DNA of 5,480 nucleotides from Thermotogae bacterium. Its GTDB lineage: Bacteria > Thermotogota > Thermotogae > B3-G13. Positions 1-5,177 of the stretch are shown here, piece by piece (position 1 is the stretch's first letter; each line of letters begins with the position of its first letter). Made by a program: the position numbers and the translations under genes. The stretch lies in assembly GCA_015486095.1 (NCBI GenBank), contig WFSK01000227.1:1-5480 (forward strand), read 5' to 3'. The notes under the pieces are model-generated. The model saw only the letters and a list, made by a program, of their open reading frames with translations, searched no databases and was not told where the DNA came from.

Positions 1-206
1 AAGAACTAACGGATATCGATAGGAGATACTTGAGATTTGGAGAAGCCTTTGAGAGAGAATTCATATCCCAGGGTTTCGATGAGGATCGCTCTATAGAAGA
101 AACACTCGATCTGGGATGGAAATTGTTGGGTTATCTACCCTCGAGTGAACTCACCCGCGTAAGTGAAGCGGAGTTGAAGGAGCACTACAAGGAGATCAAA
201 AGATGA
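1..206 (+). CDS. atpB: V/A-type ATP synthase subunit B, C-terminal part (5' truncated by window)
   Basis: Only the last 67 or so codons are in the window, read in the frame starting at base 3 and ending in TGA at 204-206. The visible protein has the helical C-terminal domain typical of the non-catalytic B subunit of V/A-type ATPases: the YLRFGEAFE segment, the FISQG segment, the run DLGWKLLGYLP, and a charged end with LKEHY. In the family, B alternates with catalytic A in the soluble A3B3 head that surrounds the rotor stalk. The gene overlaps the subunit D start by four bases (ATGA, 203-206), so translation of D is probably coupled to B. The nucleotide-facing regions lie outside the window and cannot be checked. 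The alternative, F-type beta, is unlikely because these C-terminal motifs and the D neighbour are V/A-type. Confidence 0.93.
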   Translation, partial: ELTDIDRRYLRFGEAFEREFISQGFDEDRSIEETLDLGWKLLGYLPSSELTRVSEAELKEHYKEIKR

Positions 207-826
207 TTCAGGGAGTTTCTCCAACAAAAAGCAAACTCATAGAAGCAAAGAGGTCTCTTGCACTTGCGAAAGAGGGACATACCCTTCTCGATAAGAAGAG
301 GAATGTTCTGATACGAGAGATGATGCGGCTCATAGACGCAGCTCGTGAGGTGCAGGAGAACATGGAAACAGTTTTCGCAGAGGCTTACGATGGTCTTCAA
401 AAGGCGAATCTGAGTATAGGGATAGAATACGTTGAGGAGATCGGACTTGCCGTAGAAGAAGTCGATGACCTATCGATACGGCTCAGGAGTGTCATGGGAG
501 TTGAGGTACCGGAAGTGAGTGAAATAAACGAAGGAATAACACCATCCTATGGTTTTTCTGAGACCAATGCAGACCTCGATAAGGCTTACAAGGCGTTCAA
601 ACGTGCACTTTCCTTGATCACCAGGCTTACTGAGATAGAAACATCGGTTTATAGACTCGCGGTTGAGATAACAAAAACGCAGAGACGTGTCAACGCGCTT
701 GAGAATGTCCTCATACCTCGCTATGAAGAGGTGGTGAAATTCATAGAATCCTATTTGGAGGAGACAGAAAGAGATGATTTCTTTCGTATGAAACGATTGA
801 AGCAGAGAAAAGAAGTTCGGACTTGA
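203..826 (+). CDS. atpD: V/A-type ATP synthase subunit D (central rotor stalk)
   Basis: This 207-residue protein is the usual length for subunit D, which with F forms the central shaft that turns inside the A3B3 head and links it to the membrane rotor. The N-terminal block (residues 6-45) has the family pattern PTKSKL, a heptad-like helix, then LLDKKRNVLIREM. The C-terminal block (about 165-200) has RRVNALENVLIPRYEE followed by LEETERDDFFRMKRLK, again typical of D. Both ends are predicted long helices that pair as an antiparallel coiled coil; the middle (about 70-130) is the shorter, variable part. There is no signal peptide or membrane segment. ATG at 203 overlaps the end of subunit B, and AAGGAG at 189-194 gives a well-placed ribosome binding site within the B gene. 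It is the last ATPase gene here, as the next gene is ribosomal. Confidence 0.95.
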   Translation: MIQGVSPTKSKLIEAKRSLALAKEGHTLLDKKRNVLIREMMRLIDAAREVQENMETVFAEAYDGLQKANLSIGIEYVEEIGLAVEEVDDLSIRLRSVMGVEVPEVSEINEGITPSYGFSETNADLDKAYKAFKRALSLITRLTEIETSVYRLAVEITKTQRRVNALENVLIPRYEEVVKFIESYLEETERDDFFRMKRLKQRKEVRT

Positions 827-851
827 AATAAGTCTCAACACCTGTTAATAT
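823..851 (+). promoter_or_regulatory. Possible sigma-70-type promoter ahead of rplY
   Basis: TTGAAA at 823-828 (five of six matches to TTGACA) and TAATAT at 846-851 (four of six to TATAAT) are separated by 17 bases. The -35 box overlaps the stop codon of subunit D and the -10 lies about 43 bases before the L25 start. An overlapping TATATT at 851-856 is a better -10 but has no -35 at the right distance. The placement would let the translation genes be expressed apart from the ATPase operon. This is sequence matching only, in an AT-rich gap where such matches arise by chance. Confidence 0.33.
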
Positions 852-894
852 ATATTAGAGTGAACAGTGAGATTCGATCTTATAGGAGGTTGGA

Positions 895-1542
895 ATGCCA
901 GAATTAATTTTGGAGAAACGAGTAGATGTTGGTAAGAGGGCGAGTAGACGCCTTAGAAGAAAGGGTAAGATCCCGGCAGTGATATATGGTCCGGAGAAGC
1001 CACCCGAGGCAGTACAGGTGGATGCTCATGATATATACGTGTTGCTGGAGAAGATCGGAGAGGTTACCATCATAAATGCCAAATTGGGTGATGAGGTGCG
1101 GAATGTACTCGTCAAGCAGGTTGCTTACGATAAGGTTTCGGAGAAGATAGCCCATGTGGACTTTTATGAACTCTCTGCGGGTAAACCTGTCCACTTCGTG
1201 TTGCCCTTAAGATTTGTGGGTAGGTCCAGAGGTGCTGAAAGAGGTGGAATGGAAGAGATAGTCCTGCATGAACTGGAAGCAGAGGCCCTACCAAAAGACC
1301 TGATAGAGTATCTTGAGGTTGATATATCCGCTCTGGATATCGGTCACAGTCTTCACGTCAAAGACCTCGCCATACCTGAGGGAGTAAAGATAGAAAACGA
1401 ACCCCAGCAGACGGTCTTTACCGTTATTCCACCGAGGAAGGAAGTTGAGGAGATTCCTGTGGTATCGGCTGAGGCAGAGGAAGAGGAACCCGAGGTTATA
1501 AAGGAAAAGAAGGAAGAAGAGGAAAAAGAAGAAGAGGAATGA
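895..1542 (+). CDS. rplY: 50S ribosomal protein L25, TL5/CTC (general stress protein) form
   Basis: The 215-residue product binds 5S rRNA in the central protuberance of the large subunit. Residues 1-92 form the L25 domain, with a basic KRASRRLRRKGKIPAVIYG segment near the start and the HVDFYEL motif (88-93) that closes the domain. Residues about 97-180 form the second, TL5-type domain (GKPVHFVLPLRFVG, LPKDLIEYLEVDIS, LDIGHSLHVKDL). This two-domain form is common outside the enterobacteria, whose L25 is only about 95 residues. From about residue 193 the protein is almost entirely Glu and Lys, an acidic tail presumably disordered. The start is supported by AGGAGGT at 884-890, four bases before ATG. 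The last bases overlap the pth start (ATGA, 1539-1542), a gene pair that is very common in bacteria. Confidence 0.96.
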   Translation: MPELILEKRVDVGKRASRRLRRKGKIPAVIYGPEKPPEAVQVDAHDIYVLLEKIGEVTIINAKLGDEVRNVLVKQVAYDKVSEKIAHVDFYELSAGKPVHFVLPLRFVGRSRGAERGGMEEIVLHELEAEALPKDLIEYLEVDISALDIGHSLHVKDLAIPEGVKIENEPQQTVFTVIPPRKEVEEIPVVSAEAEEEEPEVIKEKKEEEEKEEEE

Positions 1543-2129
1543 ATCTCATCGTTGGGCTTGGAAATCCTGGATATGAATACATGAATACGAGACATAACGT
1601 TGGTTTTTTGGTTGTAGATAAGTTTCTCGAGGATAAGAGTGTAGAGGAAGAGCTTAACGAAAGAACTTTCATAGGATATAAGATCGAATATTATGATAAA
1701 AGGGCATTGGTCATAAAGCCGATGACCTTTATGAATTTGAGTGGTAAGGCTGTAAGAGATGCACTGGAGTTGTATGATATAACGTTAGAAGATATGCTGA
1801 TCATCCACGATGATGTGGATTTAGAGCTCGGTAGGATCAGATTGAAAGCCAAAGGTTCATCTGGTGGACACAAAGGAATGGCATCTATCTTATACACGTT
1901 GGGTACTGAGGACGTGCCTCGGTTGAGGATAGGTATAGGAAGGGGAGAAGAAGAGATAACAACTTATGTCTTGTCTAACTTCTCCAAGAATGAGATTCCC
2001 ATAGTGATCGATGTGATTAACGTGGCTGCAAGGGCTGTAGAAACCTTCTTGAGATATGGAATAGAGAGGGCAATGGCTACATATAACAATAAAACTGTCG
2101 AAGAGGTTCTTAGGGGTAAAGTTTTATGA
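1539..2129 (+). CDS. pth: Peptidyl-tRNA hydrolase (Pth)
   Basis: Pth cleaves the ester bond of peptidyl-tRNAs dropped by stalled ribosomes, recycling the tRNA in the cytosol. At 196 residues the length is normal. The N-terminal motif LIVGLGNPG (3-11) with Asn9 is intact, followed by TRHNVGF with the catalytic His19 (His20 in E. coli). FMNLSG (64-69) supplies the substrate-binding Asn66, HDDVDL (90-95) supplies Asp91 that activates the His, and SGGHKG (108-113) is the usual glycine-rich loop. In that loop the residue after His111 is Lys rather than the Asn114 of the E. coli enzyme. The start is fixed by the conserved N-terminus. Translation is probably coupled to L25 through ATGA, since the only close GAGG sits one base before the ATG. 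The gene overlaps the next one by the same four-base arrangement. Confidence 0.96.
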   Translation: MNLIVGLGNPGYEYMNTRHNVGFLVVDKFLEDKSVEEELNERTFIGYKIEYYDKRALVIKPMTFMNLSGKAVRDALELYDITLEDMLIIHDDVDLELGRIRLKAKGSSGGHKGMASILYTLGTEDVPRLRIGIGRGEEEITTYVLSNFSKNEIPIVIDVINVAARAVETFLRYGIERAMATYNNKTVEEVLRGKVL

Positions 2130-2521
2130 AAAAGGTGATCTCATCCATCGTTGATGGAGAAATAAGGAGGATCACGTTAGATCATAACCGTCTACGCTAT
2201 CTGTTTGAAAATGGTGTAGACGGATTTTTGAGGTATAAGAGAAGCTCATGGCGCTATCTCAAATATCTCGATACCCTTGAAGATCACTTAAGCGAGAAGC
2301 ATCTCGTCTACTTCACTCCTTACATGGATCTGGAATATCTGGTATTGCGTTCCATTATTTTCAAGAGTATCAGGTCGATTCATCATCTTAAGATAGATGC
2401 GAAGAAGAAAATCGATTTTCTTTATAGACAGTTGAAGATCGCTGTAAAAGAGGAAAATTATGAATTGGCTGCCAAGATCAGAGACAAAATTCGCTCTCTC
2501 AAGGGAGAGAGTAAAGAATAA
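2126..2521 (+). CDS. Small UVR-motif (UvrB/UvrC interaction motif) protein, function unknown
   Basis: The 131-residue product ends in a clear UVR motif at about residues 95-127: an amphipathic helix (KIDFLYRQLKIAV), the EENYELAAKIRD turn, then KIRSLK. This motif forms a helical hairpin that mediates UvrB-UvrC contact and also occurs in McsA, ClpC-type proteins and various orphans. The first 90 residues match no family I recognise; they are rich in Arg, Leu and Tyr. There are no cysteines, so it lacks the zinc-binding CxxC pairs of McsA and is not McsA itself, and it has no nuclease or helicase motifs. There is no signal peptide or membrane segment. ATG overlaps the pth stop (ATGA, 2126-2129) and AGGGGT at 2112-2117 is a fair RBS. 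Its place between pth and rpsB suggests a link to translation or protein quality control, but that is inference. Confidence 0.88.
   Translation: MKKVISSIVDGEIRRITLDHNRLRYLFENGVDGFLRYKRSSWRYLKYLDTLEDHLSEKHLVYFTPYMDLEYLVLRSIIFKSIRSIHHLKIDAKKKIDFLYRQLKIAVKEENYELAAKIRDKIRSLKGESKE
2493..2512 (+). other. Short GA/CT hairpin at the end of the UVR gene
   Basis: CTCTCTC (2494-2500) and GAGAGAG (2505-2511) form a perfect 7-bp stem with a four-base AAGG loop, extended by a G-T wobble. It overlaps codons near the end of the UVR gene. No T-run follows directly (the next bases are AAAGAATAAA), so it is not a classical terminator. It may stabilise the 3' end of the upstream message or belong to the rpsB leader, but GA-rich coding sequence can form such stems by chance. 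Confidence 0.4.
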
Positions 2522-2538
2522 ATTCACACATCTTTTGA

Positions 2539-2574
2539 TCTCATAATTGGTGCCCCTGTGGGGTGATTATGAGA
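2539..2574 (+). promoter_or_regulatory. Leader hairpin upstream of rpsB (candidate S2 autoregulatory element)
   Basis: In the gap between the UVR gene and rpsB, TCTCATAAT (2539-2547) pairs perfectly with ATTATGAGA (2566-2574). Inside, after a three-base bulge TGG on the 5' side, TGCCCC (2551-2556) pairs with GGGGTG (2560-2565) around a TGT loop, with two G-U pairs. The fold is compact and strong but is followed by GAGAAGAG, not by T residues, so it is not an intrinsic terminator. It lies 28 bases before the S2 Shine-Dalgarno. Ribosomal protein genes, rpsB included, are often controlled by the encoded protein binding a leader structure. I infer such a role here and cannot match the fold to a named family. 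Confidence 0.5.
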
Positions 2575-2602
2575 GAAGAGAAAGGTGGAGGGAAAAACCA
2601 AT

Positions 2603-2610
2603 GGAGGTGA
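2603..2610 (+). promoter_or_regulatory. Shine-Dalgarno that decides the rpsB start
   Basis: GGAGGTGA sits four bases before GTG at 2615 (seven bases from the end of its GGAGG core). That spacing is ideal for the GTG. It is too far from the ATG at 2630, and the GTG at 2585 lies upstream of it without a good site of its own. This favours GTG 2615 as the start of S2. Confidence 0.8.
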
Positions 2611-2614
2611 GAGT

Positions 2615-3442
2615 GTGTCAGTATTGAGCATGAAACAACTGCTCGAAACAGGAGTACATTTCGGACACCAGACTAAGCGTTGGAATCCGAAGATGAAGCC
2701 CTATATCTACACTGCAAGAAAAGGTATATATATAATAGACCTACAGAAAACGGTGAAGATGTTCGATAGGGCTTACAATTTTGTGGTAGAAGTTGCCTCA
2801 AAAGGAGGCACTATCCTGATGGTTGGTACGAAAAAACAGGCACAAGAAGCCATCGAAAGAGAAGCGAAGAGGGCTGGAGCATTCTATGTTACTGAAAGAT
2901 GGCTGGGTGGTATGTTGACGAATTTCAAGACCATCAAGAAGAGGATCGACTACTTGAAAAAGCTCGAAGAGATGGAGGAGAGTGGAGAACTGGATAAGTT
3001 ACCTCCCAAAGAGGCATTGAAACTCTCTCGAGAAAAAGAGAAATTGGAGAAGTATCTCGGTGGGATAAAAGAGATGACGACGCTTCCCGATGCGATCTTC
3101 GTCATAGATCCGCGAAAAGAGAAGATCGCCGTTGCGGAAGCGAATAAGTTAAAGATTCCTGTGATCGCGTTGGTCGATACGAATTGTGATCCCGACCCCA
3201 TAGATTATGTTATCCCAGGTAACGATGATGCCATAAGGGCTACGGCTTTAATAACTGCCAAGATCGCCGATGCCATTATTGAGGGAAGACAGGGTTATCA
3301 AGAAGCGGCTCAAGAAGCGCCAGAGGCTAAAAAGGCGGAGGAAAAGGAGATCCCAGAGGTTCAAGAAACGAAAGAAGGTGCAGAGGCTTTTGAAGGGGAG
3401 TATGTCGTAGAGGACCCTAAACAGCCAACGGAAACCAAGTAA
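2615..3442 (+). CDS. rpsB: 30S ribosomal protein S2
   Basis: S2 sits between head and body of the small subunit and is needed for S1 binding and initiation. From GTG 2615 the protein has 275 residues. The N-terminus MSVLSMKQLLETGVHFGH has the usual five or so residues before the MKQLLE start of the conserved region, which supports this start over GTG 2585 and ATG 2630. The first S2 signature (LLETGVHFGH, 9-18), the RWNPKM and KGIYIIDLQKT segments, RWLGGMLTNF (95-104) and the second signature (PDAIFVIDPRKEK onward, 158-182) are intact, as is VDTNCDPD (187-194). The coiled-coil insert is at about 105-148. After residue 228 comes a tail of nearly 50 residues rich in Glu, Ala and Lys, longer than in most S2 proteins. 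The gene stands alone: no tsf follows on this strand, and the downstream gene is convergent. The leader hairpin may regulate it. Confidence 0.96.
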   Translation: MSVLSMKQLLETGVHFGHQTKRWNPKMKPYIYTARKGIYIIDLQKTVKMFDRAYNFVVEVASKGGTILMVGTKKQAQEAIEREAKRAGAFYVTERWLGGMLTNFKTIKKRIDYLKKLEEMEESGELDKLPPKEALKLSREKEKLEKYLGGIKEMTTLPDAIFVIDPRKEKIAVAEANKLKIPVIALVDTNCDPDPIDYVIPGNDDAIRATALITAKIADAIIEGRQGYQEAAQEAPEAKKAEEKEIPEVQETKEGAEAFEGEYVVEDPKQPTETK

Positions 3443-3464
3443 TGTGAAAAGATAAAAAGCTCAA

Positions 3465-3575
3465 ATATCTGTAGGGACAGGCTTTATGTTTTATTCTTTA
3501 ATTTAAGTGGATTTTTAGAAGTTACTCGTGTTCATTTGTGGCTAAACATTATTTAAGTTTTGTCCCTACAGATAT
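3465..3575. repeat. Inverted-repeat element between rpsB and hutH (MITE-like or long hairpin)
   Basis: ATATCTGTAGGGACA at 3465-3479 is repeated as its perfect reverse complement at 3561-3575, with 81 bases between. Inside, CTT (3482-3484) can pair with AAG (3555-3557) and ATGTTT (3486-3491) with AAACAT (3544-3549), so most of the 111 bases could fold as one imperfect hairpin. TA dinucleotides lie at 3466-3467 and 3573-3574; read as a TA target duplication they would bound a 105-base element with 12-bp terminal repeats (3468-3572). The interior is AT-rich and shows no convincing ORF. The element fills most of the 163-base gap between the converging stop codons. It could be a non-autonomous IS630/Tc1-like element, an IS remnant, or a structure that ends or protects both transcripts. 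No strong T-run follows either arm. Confidence 0.6.
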
Positions 3576-3605
3576 GGATTTTAAGATGAGAATTAAGTTC
3601 AAAGA

Positions 3606-5123
3606 CTACATCTCTATATCCACCAACGCCGAAAATCTTCCTTCCTTAACTGCGTTGAGTAAACGTTCGAAATCTTCCCGACAGTATCTGTCATCTTTCA
3701 ATCTCGGGATCAGTTCCCTAACCATCTTTACACCGGCTTCTATCGTTTTGCTCGACCTCATAGGTCTGTGAAACTCCAATCCCTGAGTTGCACACATCAA
3801 CTCTATGGTTACTATCTTCATAACATTTTCGAGAACAATGGATGCCTTTCTGGCGGCGATCGTTCCCATCGAAACGTGATCCTCTTTGTAGGCAGAAGTC
3901 GGGATGGAATCCACAGACGCAGGGTGAGACAGGATCTTGTTCTCGGATGCAAGAGAAGCCGCCGTATATTGCCACAACATATAACCGGAATTCACTCCCG
4001 CATCTCCACCTGTCAAAAATGGGGGCAAACCGGATACCAATGGGTTTACCAATCTATCTATCCTTCTCTCTATCATATTTCCCATAGAGGATAAGGCTAT
4101 TGCAAAGGTGTCTGCGGCAATAGCTATGGGTTCACCGTGAAAATTACCTCCGGATAGACACTCACCCGTCTCTGTAAAGATCAGAGGATTATCGGTGGCA
4201 GAATTCATTTCCGTCTCCACGATCCCCTTCGTGAAACTCCATACATCATAGACTGCACCGTATACTTGGGGTATTGCCCTCAAGGTATAGGCATCCTGAA
4301 CACGCGGATCATCGACCCTGTGTGAGGCTCTGATCTCGCTGCCTTTCATCAGCTTCCTCAACGTTTTTGCAACCTTTACCTGCCCAACATACGGACGGGT
4401 AGCCTGTATCTTCTCATCGAATGCCGTATCCGTACCTTTGAGTGCTTCGAGAGAGATGACGCTGGTCAAAAGAGCGGTCTTGAATAGAGTTGTGAATTTT
4501 ATCAGGCATCCTGCCAGGATCGCCGTCATCGCCTGGGTACCGTTTATCAACGCGAGCCCTTCCTTTGCCTCGAGATTTAGAGGAGAGATACCCTTCTCTT
4601 TGAGGACATCACTGGCGTCTCGCCAATTCCCTTCGTAATAAATCTTGCCGTATCCTATAAGGGGAAGTGAGAGATGTGCCAGAGGGGCAAGATCACCACT
4701 TGCTCCTACAGAACCCTGTGATGGCACGTAAGAGATCAGGTCTTCGTTCAAAAAGTAGATCAATCTGTCCACCACATCCGCCCTTATACCCGAATAGCCT
4801 TTCGCCAGAGAATTTATCCTCAACAGGAGCATACCTCTTACGACCTCGTTGGGTAGCGGATCGCCGACACCCGCCGCATGACTGAGAAGAAGATTTTTCT
4901 GAAGGATAGAGACCTTTTGAGGGCTTATCTTGACATTGCTCAATGCTCCGAATCCAGTTGTTATTCCGTAGATCTTCCTGCCTTCTCTTACACTTCTCTC
5001 AACGACCTCCCGAGATGCTCTCATCTTCTCGTATGCCTGTGCTGCCAATCCAACTCGCTCTTTGTAGAGTACAACACGTCTGTATTCATCGAACGTTAAG
5101 TGTTCTCCATCCAATTCGATCAT
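3606..5123 (-). CDS. hutH: Histidine ammonia-lyase (histidase)
   Basis: HutH removes ammonia from L-histidine to give trans-urocanate, the first step of histidine breakdown; it is a cytosolic homotetramer. The 505 residues match the usual length of about 510. The motif GSVGASGDLAPLAH (137-150) contains Ala141-Ser142-Gly143, which cyclise to the MIO prosthetic group. Residues matching the Pseudomonas putida active site are all present: Tyr52, His82 (LLSHAAGVG), Asn194 (LINGTQ), Tyr279 and Arg282 (VQDAYTLR), Phe328 (GGNFHGEP) and Glu414 (YKEDHVSMG). SH before AAGVG and the Glu at 414 point to histidine rather than phenylalanine or tyrosine as substrate. GAGGTGA (plus-strand 5133-5139) lies nine bases before the ATG and supports this start. 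The nitrilase-type gene ends 54 bases upstream on the same strand, so co-transcription is likely. No hutU, hutI or hutG is visible, and the 3' end faces rpsB. Confidence 0.94.
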   Translation of the reverse strand: MIELDGEHLTFDEYRRVVLYKERVGLAAQAYEKMRASREVVERSVREGRKIYGITTGFGALSNVKISPQKVSILQKNLLLSHAAGVGDPLPNEVVRGMLLLRINSLAKGYSGIRADVVDRLIYFLNEDLISYVPSQGSVGASGDLAPLAHLSLPLIGYGKIYYEGNWRDASDVLKEKGISPLNLEAKEGLALINGTQAMTAILAGCLIKFTTLFKTALLTSVISLEALKGTDTAFDEKIQATRPYVGQVKVAKTLRKLMKGSEIRASHRVDDPRVQDAYTLRAIPQVYGAVYDVWSFTKGIVETEMNSATDNPLIFTETGECLSGGNFHGEPIAIAADTFAIALSSMGNMIERRIDRLVNPLVSGLPPFLTGGDAGVNSGYMLWQYTAASLASENKILSHPASVDSIPTSAYKEDHVSMGTIAARKASIVLENVMKIVTIELMCATQGLEFHRPMRSSKTIEAGVKMVRELIPRLKDDRYCREDFERLLNAVKEGRFSALVDIEM

Positions 5124-5177
5124 AGAACCACTTCACCTCACAACTGTAAGTAATACGCCAATTATCATCCTCACTTA

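Noticed and set aside
820..834. Small hairpin GACTT/AAGTC at the end of subunit D as a terminator
   Set aside because: The stem is only five base pairs, and no T-run follows.
470..1595. Minus-strand ORFs opposite subunit D and L25, including a Ser-rich one at 1353-1595
   Set aside because: They are shadows of clear genes; the Ser-rich stretch is merely the complement of the GA-rich L25 tail.
2523..2547. TTCACA and CATAAT as an rpsB promoter
   Set aside because: Each box is a good match, but the spacing is only 13 bases, too short for a sigma-70 promoter.
2585..2614. Upstream GTG at 2585 as the start of S2
   Set aside because: It would add ten residues before the normal N-terminus and lies upstream of the strong Shine-Dalgarno, which is correctly spaced for GTG 2615.
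3456..3485. AAAGC/GCTTT stem after rpsB as its terminator
   Set aside because: The five-base stem has a 20-base loop and competes with the much stronger 15-bp inverted repeat.
3538..3771. Plus-strand ORF of 77 codons starting in the inverted-repeat element
   Set aside because: It starts at a GTG without a ribosome binding site and mostly runs antisense through the 3' end of hutH; no family resemblance.
3768..5125. Several plus-strand ORFs opposite hutH
   Set aside because: They are antisense shadows of a well-supported histidase gene, with low-complexity or Cys/Ser-rich translations and no start signals.
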